Part shown: in pieces, positions 7,965-19,656 of the stretch
Layout: each line of letters starts with the position of its first letter
Numbering within the stretch: position 1 is the stretch's first letter
NCBI GenBank assembly: GCA_024653345.1
Contig: JANLFV010000002.1
Coordinates: 1 to 64,000, forward strand
Length of the DNA stretch: 64,000 nt
DNA from: Candidatus Acetothermia bacterium
GTDB lineage: Bacteria; Bipolaricaulota; Bipolaricaulia; RBG-16-55-9; JANLFV01
Direction of reading: 5' to 3'
Notes under the pieces: model-generated
What the model saw: the letters and a program-made list of their open reading frames with translations, nothing else
Database searches by the model: none
What the model was told of the DNA's origin: nothing
Made by a program: the position numbers and the translations under genes

Positions 7965-9119
7965 ATGGCAAGGGCGAAGAGGATGACCGGGCTCGTCCCG
8001 CTGATGGTGAGCCACTTCACCAACGACATCTACTCCAACTTCCTCCCGGCCTACATCCCTCAGCTGATCGCCAAGTTCTCGCTCTCGCTCACCTTGGCGG
8101 GAGGGGCCTCCTCGGTCTACAGCTCGATCTCCTCCTTCACCCAGCTTCTCTTCGGCTATGCCGGGGACCGGCTGGGGCGGGCGAACTTCGCCCTCCTTGC
8201 CCCGCTGATCACGGCCGTCTTCATGAGCGCGGTGGGGCTGATGCCCTCTTATCCGCTAGTGCTGTGCCTCCTGGTCTTGGCCGCTCTCGGGACAGCCAGC
8301 TTCCATCCGTCATCCGCCTCCCAGGCCGGCGGGCTCTCCCAGCACCATAAGGGGATGGTGGTCTCGAGCTTCATCGCCGCGGGGTCGCTGGGCTATGCCT
8401 TGGGGCCGCTCCTTGCGACCGGCTTCATCGGGGTGGCCGGGTTCGAGAGGACCTATCTCCTGGCCCTTCCGAGCTTGCTCCTCATCGCGGTCCTCTGGAG
8501 AAGAACCCGCTGGCCCGCCAAGCCGAGGCCGGCGGAGAGGGCCAAGGGATCGGCCAGGGCCCTCCTGCCCCTCCTCCCGCTCTGGCTGGTGGTGATCCTC
8601 CGCTCGACCGTCCAGATCTCCTTCACCACCTTCCTGCTCGTGCTGCTCGAGCAGCGCGGGCTCTCGCAACTCGCGGGGAGCCTCGTGCTCGGCCTCTCCC
8701 TCTTCGTGGGGACTTTGGGGACTTTGGGCGGGGGCTATCTCTCCGACCGCCTCGGCAGGAGGTGGGTCACGGCCCTCTCGCTCGCCCTGGCCTATCCACT
8801 CTACTTCGGGTTCTTGCACACCGGCGGGGCAGCGTCGTTCTCGCTCCTCGCGACCGGCTGGGCGCTCGCGGCCGCGTCGAACCCGGTGATCCTGACGCAA
8901 GCCCAGGAGCTCGCCCCCGCGCAAGCGAGCATGGCCTCAGCGATCACGATGGGCTTCGGCTGGGGGATCGCCGGCCTCTTGGTGAGCCTCGTCGGCTGGC
9001 TGGCCGACCTCCGCGGGCTCGCGGCGAGCCTGAACTGGACGATCCTCGCCCTCCCACTCGCTGCGGTCGTCTCGCTAACGACTAGAGAACAGGGGAGAGA
9101 GACCGGCGAGCCTAGGTGA
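7965..9119 (+). CDS. MFS transporter, fosmidomycin-resistance-like
   Basis: A 384-residue major facilitator with about 12 hydrophobic segments. The first block (LMVSHFTNDIYSNFLPAYIP) resembles the start of Fsr-type exporters. The loop 2-3 motif is GYAGDRLGR and its second-half counterpart is GGYLSDRLGRR. It is probably a proton-driven drug or metabolite exporter in the inner membrane. The substrate cannot be told from sequence. It is transcribed alone, and its 3' end overlaps the convergent lysE-type gene by 8 nt. Confidence 0.85.
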   Translation: MARAKRMTGLVPLMVSHFTNDIYSNFLPAYIPQLIAKFSLSLTLAGGASSVYSSISSFTQLLFGYAGDRLGRANFALLAPLITAVFMSAVGLMPSYPLVLCLLVLAALGTASFHPSSASQAGGLSQHHKGMVVSSFIAAGSLGYALGPLLATGFIGVAGFERTYLLALPSLLLIAVLWRRTRWPAKPRPAERAKGSARALLPLLPLWLVVILRSTVQISFTTFLLVLLEQRGLSQLAGSLVLGLSLFVGTLGTLGGGYLSDRLGRRWVTALSLALAYPLYFGFLHTGGAASFSLLATGWALAAASNPVILTQAQELAPAQASMASAITMGFGWGIAGLLVSLVGWLADLRGLAASLNWTILALPLAAVVSLTTREQGRETGEPR

Positions 9120-9753
9120 GGGCCGTGACTCCGGAGTAGATGAACCAGCCGGCGAGGCCGATGAGGAAGAGCCCGCAGCCCAGGATCAAGCCGGCGTAGA
9201 ACCTCGGGCCGATCAGCCTCTTCCCCTGGGAGAGGGCGACCGAGACCGCCGTGAGCCAGACGAGGTCCGAGAGGATATGGCCGGTGTAGAAGAACGGGAG
9301 CCCGACCCAGCCCCGCTCGAGCGAGAGGAGGACATAGCTCGCCCCGATCGTGAGCCACCACACGATCCAGTAGGGGTTGACGATGCTGGCGACCAGGCCG
9401 TTGATGATCGGGCCGAACCGGCCGGGGAGCTCCGCGCGGCCGGTCTCAACCGGCGCGATCCGGCCGCGGACGACATCCCGGATCATCCCCCAGCCGAGGA
9501 AGATGAGGACGATCCCCCCGGCCGAGCCGACTGTGGCCATCACCAGATCGTTCGAGACGAACCGTCCCAGCCCGAAGGCCAGGGCCAGGACCGCTGCCAG
9601 CTCGAGCAGCCCGTGGCCGAGGGTCACGAGCGGCCCCGCGAGCGGGCCGCAGAGGTAGGTCCCCTTGATCGTAGCCACGAGCAGCGGCCCGGGCATCAGC
9701 GCCCCGGAGAGGCCGACGACAAATGAGGTGCAGAGCAAGCTCCAGAGTGACAC
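9112..9753 (-). CDS. LysE/RhtB-family exporter
   Basis: A 213-residue inner-membrane protein with six hydrophobic segments and the family's N-terminal pattern GLSGALMPGPLLVATIK, followed by GHGLLELAAV. LysE/RhtB proteins export amino acids and related small metabolites. The GTG start at 9753 follows the stop of the FAD oxidase gene by one base, so the two are coupled. It is the last gene of the long minus-strand catabolic block. A role in relieving build-up of an intermediate is inference. Confidence 0.85.
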   Translation of the reverse strand: MSLWSLLCTSFVVGLSGALMPGPLLVATIKGTYLCGPLAGPLVTLGHGLLELAAVLALAFGLGRFVSNDLVMATVGSAGGIVLIFLGWGMIRDVVRGRIAPVETGRAELPGRFGPIINGLVASIVNPYWIVWWLTIGASYVLLSLERGWVGLPFFYTGHILSDLVWLTAVSVALSQGKRLIGPRFYAGLILGCGLFLIGLAGWFIYSGVTALT

Positions 9754-9754
9754 T

Positions 9755-11119
9755 TCACAAGACCTTCCCCGGGTTCATGATCCCATTGGGGTCGAGGAGG
9801 GCCTTGATCTTCCGCATCAGCTCCAGGCTCGGGCCGTGCTCCCTCTCCATGAACCTCCGCTTCCCCAGCCCGACGCCATGCTCGCCTGTGGCCGTCCCGC
9901 CCAGCTCTAGGGCCCGATGGACGATCGCCGCGTTCGCGGCCTCCGCCCGGTCGAGCTCATCCCCCTCCCCAGGGTGATACAAGAGCTCGGCATGGAGGCC
10001 TCCTAAGCCGGCGTGGCCGAAGAGATAGCCCTTCAGTCCATGCTCCTGCAAGGCCCACTTGGCGTATTCCACGAGCTCGGGATAGCGCGAGAGCGGGACC
10101 GCGACATCGACCACGATCCCGGCCACCTTCGGGAAGGCCTTCCGGATCGTGTCGTGGATCAGGTGGCGGGCCTCCCAGAGCCGGTCCCGCTCCTCCCTTC
10201 CCAGGCCCGTCTCGAGCCGGTGAGCGCCGGCGCAGATTTGCCTCACCAGTTGGAGGTCATCCTCTAGCGCGGCCCGGCTGCTCCCCTGGAACTCCAAAAA
10301 CAGCGTCGGCCGCTCCGGGAGGCCCAGCTTATTGAACTTATTAATGAGCGCTACAGTCTCCTCATCCATGAACTCGAGGGCCGCGGGGACCAGCCCGGCC
10401 CCGACCAGCTCGGCCACGGCCCTCGCGGCTTCGGCGAGCGAGGCGAAGCTCACGACCGCGGCTAGGAACTCCGCGGGTAGGCCGGAGAGGCCCAAGGTGA
10501 CCTCGGTGATCACAGCTAAGGTGCCCTCCGAGCCGATGAAGAGCCGCTTCAAGTCATAGCCGGAGGAGCTCCGCCAGGCCCGGGAGCCGAGCTCGACGAT
10601 CTCACCCGTGGGGAGGACGACCTCCAGCCCGAGGACATGGTCCCCGGTCGAGCCATACTTCATCGCCCGGATACCCTTGGCGTCGTTCGCCACCATCCCC
10701 CCGATCGTGGCCACCGCTCCCGGATCAGGAGGGAAGAAGAGGCCATACCGCTCGAGCCGCTCGTTCAGCCTCACGAAGTCCAGCCCGGCCTCGACCCGGA
10801 CTTGGAGGTCCTCCGGCCTGATCCAGAGGACCCGGTCCATCAGCCGCATGTCGAGGACCAGGCCGCCTCGGACTGGGATGGGGTTCCCCTCGAGGCTCGT
10901 CCCACCGGCCCAGGGGGTCACCGGGATCTTCCTCGAATTAGCGAGCTTAAGAATCGCGCTGATCTCCTCCGCCGAGCGGGGCCAGACCACCGCCTCCGGC
11001 CGGGAAGGGGGATGGTGGGACTCATCCCGCGAGTGGAGTTCGAGCTCCGACTCCCCGGTCGAGAGCCGCTCCGGGCCGACGATCGCCCGGAGGCGGTCAA
11101 GGTCTTCCGCCTCAAGCAT
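9755..11119 (-). CDS. FAD-linked oxidase, GlcD/D-lactate dehydrogenase type
   Basis: A 454-residue flavoprotein of the GlcD/D-LDH family that oxidises 2-hydroxy acids such as glycolate or D-lactate. The N-terminal FAD-binding PCMH domain shows PVTPWAGGTSLEGNPIPV and DPGAVATIGGMVANDAKG. The C-terminal FAD-oxidase domain ends with GTATGEHGVGLGKRRFM and LLDPNGIMNPGKVL, both standard for the family. No GlcE/GlcF or Fe-S partner is next to it, so the electron acceptor is unknown. It lies 12 nt after the fadN-like gene and directly before the lysE-type gene, in the same presumed transcript. Confidence 0.9.
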   Translation of the reverse strand: MLEAEDLDRLRAIVGPERLSTGESELELHSRDESHHPPSRPEAVVWPRSAEEISAILKLANSRKIPVTPWAGGTSLEGNPIPVRGGLVLDMRLMDRVLWIRPEDLQVRVEAGLDFVRLNERLERYGLFFPPDPGAVATIGGMVANDAKGIRAMKYGSTGDHVLGLEVVLPTGEIVELGSRAWRSSSGYDLKRLFIGSEGTLAVITEVTLGLSGLPAEFLAAVVSFASLAEAARAVAELVGAGLVPAALEFMDEETVALINKFNKLGLPERPTLFLEFQGSSRAALEDDLQLVRQICAGAHRLETGLGREERDRLWEARHLIHDTIRKAFPKVAGIVVDVAVPLSRYPELVEYAKWALQEHGLKGYLFGHAGLGGLHAELLYHPGEGDELDRAEAANAAIVHRALELGGTATGEHGVGLGKRRFMEREHGPSLELMRKIKALLDPNGIMNPGKVL

Positions 11120-11131
11120 TATGCCAGACAG

Positions 11132-13519
<2,388 letters not shown>

Positions 13520-13528
13520 CTTGACCTC

Positions 13529-14677
13529 CTAGACGCGCTCGAAGATGGCGGCCATCCCCTGCCCGCCGCCAACGCACATCGTCACGAGGCCCCGCTCGGC
13601 ATCCCGTCGCTTCAGCTCGTAAGCGAGGGTCACGACCAGCCGGCAGCCGGAAGAGCCGAGGGCGTGGCCGAGGGCGATCGCGCCCCCGTTCACATTCAGC
13701 TTCTCTTGCGGCAGGTCGAGCTGGCGGATCACGGCGAGCGACTGGGCGGCAAAGGCCTCGTTCAGCTCGATCAGGTCGATCTCGTCGAAGCTCATCCCCG
13801 TCTTTCTCAACACCTTCGGGACGGCCTCGACCGGCCCGATCCCCATGATCTCGGGAGGGACACCAGCCGCGGCGGCGGTGATGAAGCGGAGGAGCGGCTT
13901 GAGCCGGAGGCTCCTCGCCCGCTGCTTCGAGGCGAGCAGGACCGCCGAGGCCCCGTCGGTCAAAGGTGAAGAATTCCCCGCGGTCACCGACCCGCCCTGC
14001 TTGAAGGCCGGCGGGAGCTTGCCCATCGCCTCTAGAGAGGTGTCGAACCTGATCGTCTCGTCCACCTCGTGGAGGACCTCCTCCCCGTCCAGCTTCACCT
14101 TCAAGGGGACGATCTCCTCCTTGAACCGGCCCTCCCTGGTGGCCCGCGCGGCCTTCATTTGAGAGTCATAGGCGAACCTGTCCTGGTCCTCCCGGCTGAT
14201 CCCGAACTTAGCCGCCACATTCTCCGCGGTAATCCCCATCGGGGTGTAGACCTCTGGCAGCTTCTCCGCGAGGTCGGGGTTCGGCCTGGCGGTGAAGCCG
14301 CCCATCGGCACCATGCTCATGGACTCGACGCCGCCGGCGAGGATCAGGTCCGCGTCCCCGTGGGCGATCTCGTAGGCAGCGGAGACGATCGTCTCCAGCC
14401 CCGAGGCGCAGAACCGATTGATGGTCACGGCCGGGACGGAATGGGGTATCCCGGCGATGAACTGCGCGACCCGCGCGACATTCAGGCCCTGGTGGGCCTC
14501 GGGCATGGCGCAGCCGATCCGGATGTCGTCCAGCTCTCTCGCATCCACTCCCGTCCGCTCGAGGAGGGCCTTCATGATCCAGCCCAGCAGGTCGTCCGGC
14601 CTTGTCTGCCGGAGCCGGCCGCGGACGGCCCGCCCGCTCGCCGACCGGACGGCGCCCACAACCACTACCTCCTTCAT
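13529..14677 (-). CDS. fadA: Acetyl-CoA acyltransferase (thiolase)
   Basis: A 382-residue thiolase completing beta-oxidation by releasing acetyl-CoA. The nucleophilic Cys is in NRFCASGLETI, the His block is GGAIALGHALGSSGCR, and the second Cys is in MCVGGGQGMAA. LNEAFAAQ is also present. A longer frame starts at 14824, but it overlaps livF. The ATG at 14677 has an AAGGAGG site at 5 nt and gives the family length, so it was chosen. The gene sits between livF and fadN on the same strand. Confidence 0.93.
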   Translation of the reverse strand: MKEVVVVGAVRSASGRAVRGRLRQTRPDDLLGWIMKALLERTGVDARELDDIRIGCAMPEAHQGLNVARVAQFIAGIPHSVPAVTINRFCASGLETIVSAAYEIAHGDADLILAGGVESMSMVPMGGFTARPNPDLAEKLPEVYTPMGITAENVAAKFGISREDQDRFAYDSQMKAARATREGRFKEEIVPLKVKLDGEEVLHEVDETIRFDTSLEAMGKLPPAFKQGGSVTAGNSSPLTDGASAVLLASKQRARSLRLKPLLRFITAAAAGVPPEIMGIGPVEAVPKVLRKTGMSFDEIDLIELNEAFAAQSLAVIRQLDLPQEKLNVNGGAIALGHALGSSGCRLVVTLAYELKRRDAERGLVTMCVGGGQGMAAIFERV

Positions 14678-14696
14678 CATCTCCTCCTTTGCGAGC

Positions 14697-15395
14697 CTAT
14701 CCGCCGAGGTAAGCGCAGCGGACATGCTCATCTTCGCAGAACTCCTTGACCGTCCCCTCCTTGACGATCCGGCCCGTCTCCAACAGGTAGAGCCGGCTGG
14801 AGTGCTCCAGGGCAAAGACCACATTCTGCTCGGCCAAGAGGATGGTCATCCCGTTCTTGGTGATCTTCTCGAGGGCCTGGGAGATGGCCCGCCTGACGAT
14901 CGGGGCCAGGCCGAGGGTCGGCTCGTCGAGCAAGAGCAGGCGCGGGCGGCCCATGAGCGCCCGCCCGATCGCCAGCATCTGCTGCTCCCCGCCGGAGAGG
15001 GTCCGAGCGAGCTGCCGCTTCCGCTCCTTGAGGAAGGGGAAGAGGCCGTAGACCATCGCTAGGTCCTCTTGCACACTCTTGTCCCGATGGCGGCGATAGG
15101 CTCCCAGCATCAGGTTGTCGTAGACGGACATGAAGGGGAAGAGGTGGCGCTCCTCGGGGCAGTGGATGATCCCGCGGGCCACGGTCGCCGCGGGATCTTG
15201 GGGCAGCTCCTCCCCGGCGAAGAGGACCTGGCCGTGATACTCCTTCAGCCCCGAGATGGAGCGGAAGAGAGTGGTCTTCCCCGCCCCGTTCGAGCCGATC
15301 ACCGCGACGAACTCCCCCTCCTCGACTTCGAGGGAGACGCCGCGCAGGACATGGGCCTTGCTGTAGTAGACATCCAGGCCTCTGACCTCAAGCAT
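14697..15395 (-). CDS. livF: Liv-type ABC transporter ATP-binding protein, LivF
   Basis: A 232-residue ATPase of the branched-chain amino-acid/carboxylate (HAAT) importers. Walker A is GSNGAGKTTLF, the signature is LSGGEQQM, and Walker B is LLLLDEPTLGL. It starts inside the last codons of livG (8-nt overlap), so the two ATPases should be made together. Given the neighbouring beta-oxidation genes, the substrate may be a carboxylic acid rather than leucine. Confidence 0.93.
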   Translation of the reverse strand: MLEVRGLDVYYSKAHVLRGVSLEVEEGEFVAVIGSNGAGKTTLFRSISGLKEYHGQVLFAGEELPQDPAATVARGIIHCPEERHLFPFMSVYDNLMLGAYRRHRDKSVQEDLAMVYGLFPFLKERKRQLARTLSGGEQQMLAIGRALMGRPRLLLLDEPTLGLAPIVRRAISQALEKITKNGMTILLAEQNVVFALEHSSRLYLLETGRIVKEGTVKEFCEDEHVRCAYLGG

Positions 15396-16131
15396 CGTTC
15401 ACACCCCCGCCGGCCAGATAGGCCTCCTGGACCTGAGGGTTGGCCGCCACCTCGGCCGGGGTCCCCTCGGCCAGCTTCTCCCCAAAGCAGATCACGACAA
15501 CCCGATCGACCAGCCTCATCACCCCGCGCATGTTGTGGTCCACGAGCACGACCGTCCGGCCGCTCTCGCGGAACTTCCCGATCACCCCGGAGACCTCCTC
15601 TACTTCAGCGGCGGAGAGGCCGGCGAACGGCTCATCGAGCAGGAGCAGCTCCGGATCGGTGGCGATCGCCTTGGCGATCTCCAGGCGCCGGAGCGAAGCG
15701 TGCGGCAGAGCCCCGGGCAACTTCCACAGGTCCTCGCCCAAGCCGACGAGCTCCGCGGCCTGGAGGATCTTCCGCTCGCGGGCCTGGCGGTTCTCCCGGG
15801 CGAAGATCCGGTTCTGGATCGTGGAGATCTCGATGTTCTCGAAAACCGTCTTGTGCCGCAGGAACCGCGAGAGCTGGAAGACGCGGGCGATCCCGCAGTT
15901 GACCACCCGATAGGTCCGCCAGCCCGTGATGTCCCTCCCCTTGAAGATGATCCTCCCCGAGTCCGGCTTGAAGCTCCCCATGATCAGGTTGAAGACGGTC
16001 GTCTTCCCCGCGCCGTTCGGCCCGATGAAGCCGAGGATCTCGCCCTCTTCAACGGCGAAACTGAGCGTGTTGACCGCCACCAGCCCGCCGAAGGTCTTCC
16101 TCAGTCTCTCCAGTTCCAGGACGCTCTTCAC
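15388..16131 (-). CDS. livG: Liv-type ABC transporter ATP-binding protein, LivG
   Basis: A 247-residue second ATPase of the importer. Walker A is GPNGAGKTTVF. The LivG-type insertion IARVFQLSRFLRHKTVFENI is visible, though the core normally reads RTFQ, and Walker B is LLLLDEPFAGL. The signature is LPHASLRRLEIAKAI; LPHASLRR replaces the usual LSxGxQRR, so the LSGG-like motif is degenerate. The frame continues upstream, but a GTG at 16131 overlaps the livM stop as GTGA with GAGGAGG before it, so that start was chosen. Confidence 0.92.
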   Translation of the reverse strand: MKSVLELERLRKTFGGLVAVNTLSFAVEEGEILGFIGPNGAGKTTVFNLIMGSFKPDSGRIIFKGRDITGWRTYRVVNCGIARVFQLSRFLRHKTVFENIEISTIQNRIFARENRQARERKILQAAELVGLGEDLWKLPGALPHASLRRLEIAKAIATDPELLLLDEPFAGLSAAEVEEVSGVIGKFRESGRTVVLVDHNMRGVMRLVDRVVVICFGEKLAEGTPAEVAANPQVQEAYLAGGGVNDA

Positions 16132-17135
16132 TTGGCCCTCCTCGCCGGGGGGCAGACCCGCGCCCAGAGGGAGTAGAGTGCCGGGAGCAGGCCCCGCCGG
16201 GCGAAGAAGATCAGCAGGATCAGGATAACAAGGAAGATCAGGACATTCCACTTCTCGAGGAACCCGAGCGAGGGGGAGAGTGCGGCGAGCTCCTTGAACC
16301 ACTCCTGGCCGCCGACGAGCAGGTAGGCCCCGACGAGCGGGCCGCTGATCGTCCCCATTCCCCCGGCCACGGCAGCGACGATCAGCTGGACCGAGAGGGT
16401 GAGGGTGAGGATCGTCGAGGGGATGAGGCTCTCCCAATAGTGGACATAGAGGGCGCCGCCCAGCCCGGCGATGAGCGAGCTGATGATGAACGAGAGGATC
16501 TTATACTTCGCGGTGTTGATCCCCGCCGCCTCGACCGCCTCCTCGTTCTCCCGGATCGCCTCGAAGACCTTCCCCACCTTAGACCGGGCGATCAGCAGGA
16601 GCACCACGGCCGTGAGGAGCATCAGGCCGAGGGAGTAGAAGTAGTTGACCCGCTGGTGGGCGAGGAAGCCGCGCGCCCTGCTGAGCGGGGTCAGCCCGAA
16701 CTGCCCCAGCTCCCCGCCGGTGAAGTTGGAGAAGATCAGGACGAACTTCATCGCCACGATCGGCAGGATCAGGGTCATGAGCGAGAAGTATGGCCCGCGG
16801 AGGCGGAGTGCGGGGACGGCCACGAAAAGGCCCATCAGGACCGCGGCGATTACGCCGGCGGGAATGGAGAGCCAGAGGGGAAGCTTCAGGTGGAAGTTGA
16901 GCAGCGCGCTGGTGTAGCCGGCCGCGCCGATAAAGAAGGCATGGCCGAAGCTGATCTGCCCCGTGTAGCCGGAGAGGATGTCCCAGCTCATGGCGAAGAC
17001 GGCGAGAAAATTGGCCTGGGTCAGGACGCTGATCCAGTGCGGGGCATTGACCCTCATCAGCAAGGACGGCGAGAGGACCAGCAGCACGACGAGGCCTGCG
17101 TAGAACAGATACTTGCCGTGCCGGAGATAGCTCAC
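16128..17135 (-). CDS. livM: Liv-type ABC transporter permease, LivM
   Basis: A 335-residue inner-membrane permease with about 8-10 hydrophobic segments. Family blocks are SWDILSGYTGQISFGHAFF, FSLMTLILPIVAMK, and the cytoplasmic coupling helix AIRENEEAVEAAGINTAKYK. The GTG start overlaps the livH stop as GTGA. It forms the transmembrane channel with LivH. Confidence 0.92.
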   Translation of the reverse strand: MSYLRHGKYLFYAGLVVLLVLSPSLLMRVNAPHWISVLTQANFLAVFAMSWDILSGYTGQISFGHAFFIGAAGYTSALLNFHLKLPLWLSIPAGVIAAVLMGLFVAVPALRLRGPYFSLMTLILPIVAMKFVLIFSNFTGGELGQFGLTPLSRARGFLAHQRVNYFYSLGLMLLTAVVLLLIARSKVGKVFEAIRENEEAVEAAGINTAKYKILSFIISSLIAGLGGALYVHYWESLIPSTILTLTLSVQLIVAAVAGGMGTISGPLVGAYLLVGGQEWFKELAALSPSLGFLEKWNVLIFLVILILLIFFARRGLLPALYSLWARVCPPARRAK

Positions 17136-18424
17136 CGCAACTCCCTTCCGAAGAGGCCGCTCGGCCTAAGGATAAGGATGAGGACGAGGAGGATCAAGGA
17201 GGGGAGCCCGCGCCAGTTCGGCCCTAAGCCCGGGGCATAGACGGTCAGGGTCTCCAGGAAGCCGACCATATACGCGGCCAGGAGCGAGCCCTGGATGTTC
17301 CCCAGCCCACCGAGGATCACGATGGCGAACGCTATGACCAGAGGGTCGCGCCACATGGTGGGGAGGATCGCCAGCTGCATGGCGAAGAAGACCCCCGCCA
17401 CGCCCGCGAGCGCCCCGGAGATGGTCCAGGTGATGACATACACCTGCTCCGGATCGATCCCCACCAGGGCCGCCCCGATCCGGTCCTGGGCCGTGGCCAG
17501 GATCGCCTTCCCCCGCTTCGTCAAGCGGACGAAGAACCACAGCAGCCCGATCGCCAGCCAGGAGACCCCGAAGGCGAGGATCTTGGTGTTCCCGAGCTTC
17601 ACCCCCAGGACGGTCGTATCTCCAGGGATCAAGGGGAGGAGAATCCCTGCGCTCTCGCCGAAGAGGACCCGCACGAGCTCCTCCAGTCCCAGGGCGAGGG
17701 CCAGGGTGACGATCATCGTCACGACGCTCGACTGCTGGACATAGCGGATGAGGCCGGTAGTGAAGAGCGTGGCGAAGGCCGAGGCCACAGCGAGGGCCAG
17801 CCAGGGATTGAGCTTGAAGATCACCGCCCCGACATAGGTGACATAAGGCAGGAAGATGAGAAGGAGCCCGGGCCCATCGCCCCTGATCCAGCCTTGCCTC
17901 CTGCCCCAGGCGAAGAGCGCGGCCAGGAGCAGGGCTACCGGAATGGCCGAGCAGAGCTCCAGCCTCAGCAGCGGCCGGCCGAGGTAGTAGAGCAGTGCCG
18001 CGATCAGGATTCCAAAGGAGTAGGGGTGCAGCCTGGGGTAGCGGTAGGCGATCAGCCCGAAGGTCAGGCCCGATGCCAGGGCAAGCCCGAGCGATGGCAG
18101 GAGGCTGAGCTGCCCGACGGAGGCGGCCAGGTAGTAGCCGGCGTGGGCGGCAACGAGGGTGGCGATCGGCCGGGCATAGCGCGTGAAGCCGCTGTAGATC
18201 GCGAGGGCAAGGAGTGTCGCGAAGGCCATCGCCAGGGCAGCGGAGAGGCCGATGCTCAGGTGGAGGTAGACCCTGGCGGCGAATGCAGTGTAGGCTGCGG
18301 CCATGAGGAGCGCCCCGTGGGCCAGGTTTAGGACCCCCCCGACCCCGAAGATCATGGTAAAGCCGATGGCCACGAGGGCGTAGAGCGAGCTGATCGCGAG
18401 CGAGAAGAGGATTATCTCAGCCAT
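17132..18424 (-). CDS. livH: Liv-type ABC transporter permease, LivH, enlarged
   Basis: The LivH permease of the importer, recognised by GFTMIFGVGGVLNLAHGALL at the N-terminus and by the C-terminal blocks ATAQDRIGAALVGIDPEQVY and FAIVILGGLGNIQGSLLAA. It is 430 residues, against about 290-300 in the family. The surplus lies at about residues 85-230 and is hydrophobic with four to five extra candidate membrane helices. The block ending FATLLALAIYSGFTRYARPI (to about 87) resembles FATLFTTGLIRYVQQSSVV (about 217-235), which looks like a partial internal duplication. No frameshift is visible; the coupling region is intact. Confidence 0.9.
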   Translation of the reverse strand: MAEIILFSLAISSLYALVAIGFTMIFGVGGVLNLAHGALLMAAAYTAFAARVYLHLSIGLSAALAMAFATLLALAIYSGFTRYARPIATLVAAHAGYYLAASVGQLSLLPSLGLALASGLTFGLIAYRYPRLHPYSFGILIAALLYYLGRPLLRLELCSAIPVALLLAALFAWGRRQGWIRGDGPGLLLIFLPYVTYVGAVIFKLNPWLALAVASAFATLFTTGLIRYVQQSSVVTMIVTLALALGLEELVRVLFGESAGILLPLIPGDTTVLGVKLGNTKILAFGVSWLAIGLLWFFVRLTKRGKAILATAQDRIGAALVGIDPEQVYVITWTISGALAGVAGVFFAMQLAILPTMWRDPLVIAFAIVILGGLGNIQGSLLAAYMVGFLETLTVYAPGLGPNWRGLPSLILLVLILILRPSGLFGRELR

Positions 18425-18437
18425 GCCGTTAGCCTAA

Positions 18438-18479
18438 CCTCTAGCCGTCAGCTCGAGAGCAAGAGCTAATCGCTAGAGG
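18438..18479 (-). terminator. Intercistronic hairpin between acyl-CoA dehydrogenase and livH
   Basis: Nested inverted repeat: CCTCTAGC / GCTAGAGG outer stem (8 bp) and AGCTC / GAGCT inner stem. There is no clear U tract. It may act as a partial terminator or mRNA-stability element that sets the ratio of enzyme to permease. Confidence 0.4.
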
Positions 18480-18488
18480 CCGAGGGCC

Positions 18489-19646
18489 TCAATATCCCCC
18501 CCGCTTGAGGACATCCCGGGCGATCACCAGTCGCTGGATCTCGCTCGTCCCCTCGAAGAGCCGGTTGATCCGGGCGTCGCGATAGAACCGCTCGACGGGG
18601 TATTCCTTGATATAGCCGTAGCCGCCGTGGATCTGGACGGCCATGTCCGCGGCCTCGCCCAGCCACTCGCTCCCCAAGAGCTTGGAGATCGAGGCCTCCC
18701 GGATGAACTCCTTCCCGCTGTCGAAGAGCCAGGCCGCGCGATAGACCATCGACTCGAGCGCGTAGATCTTGGCGGCCATGTCCGCGAGCATGAACTGGAT
18801 CACCTGCTGCTGGGCGATCGGCTTCCCGAACTGGATCCGCTGCTGGGCATACTGGGTGCAGACCTCGAGCAATTCCTTCATCCCCCCGAGGCAGCCCGCG
18901 GCCAGGCTCGTCCGGCCGTAGTCGAGGACGGTCAAGGCCAGCTTGAAGCCCCCGCCAACCTCGCCCAGGACGTTCTCCTTGGGGACCTTGACATCCTTGA
19001 AGCTGAGGGCGGCCGTGGGGCAGCCGTGGAGCCCCATCTTCTCCTCCACATGGTCGACGGAGAAGCCGGGCATCCCCTTCTCCACAATGAAGCCGGTGAT
19101 CCCTCCGCGCGGGCCGAGCGTGGGATCCGTCACGGCGAAGGTGACGATCACATCGGCGATGCTGCCGTTGGTGATGAAGATCTTCGTCCCATTCAGGACA
19201 TAATGGTCCCCCCGCTCTTCGGCCCTCATCCGGATCGAGCCGGCATCGCTCCCGGCCTCCGGCTCGGTGAGGGCATAGGCCCCGAGCTTCTTCCCCGCGG
19301 CCATCTCCGGGAGGAACCGCCGCTTCTGCTCCTCATTCCCGCCGATGAGGATCGTCGTCTCGGCCAGGCTCTCGTGGGCCCCGACGAGCACGGCCACGGC
19401 GGAGGAGCCGCGCGAGAGCTCCTCGACGACGATGCAGTAGCCGATCTCGCCGAACCCCGAACCGCCATACTCCTCGGGGACAACGGCCCCGAAATAGCCG
19501 AGCTCGCCGATCTCGGCCAGCAGCTCGGGCGGGATGCGGTCCTCCTTGTCGATCTTGTCGGCGAGGGGCTTGATCCGCTCCTCGACGAACTCGTGGACCG
19601 AACGGCGTAGCAGTTTATGCTCCTCGGTGAACTCGAACTCGATCAT
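18489..19646 (-). CDS. Acyl-CoA dehydrogenase
   Basis: A 385-residue FAD enzyme doing the first oxidation step of beta-oxidation. Visible family blocks are GAYALTEPEAGSDAGS (flavin/acyl binding), KIFITNGSIADV, and the C-terminal YGYIKEYPVERFYRDARI followed by FEGTSEIQ, where the Glu is the usual catalytic base of short/medium-chain enzymes. The ATG is preceded by AAGGAGAGAG. It lies 10 nt after the enoyl-CoA hydratase gene. The electron-transfer flavoprotein genes are not in this window. Confidence 0.94.
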   Translation of the reverse strand: MIEFEFTEEHKLLRRSVHEFVEERIKPLADKIDKEDRIPPELLAEIGELGYFGAVVPEEYGGSGFGEIGYCIVVEELSRGSSAVAVLVGAHESLAETTILIGGNEEQKRRFLPEMAAGKKLGAYALTEPEAGSDAGSIRMRAEERGDHYVLNGTKIFITNGSIADVIVTFAVTDPTLGPRGGITGFIVEKGMPGFSVDHVEEKMGLHGCPTAALSFKDVKVPKENVLGEVGGGFKLALTVLDYGRTSLAAGCLGGMKELLEVCTQYAQQRIQFGKPIAQQQVIQFMLADMAAKIYALESMVYRAAWLFDSGKEFIREASISKLLGSEWLGEAADMAVQIHGGYGYIKEYPVERFYRDARINRLFEGTSEIQRLVIARDVLKRGGY

Positions 19647-19656
19647 CGCTCTCTCC

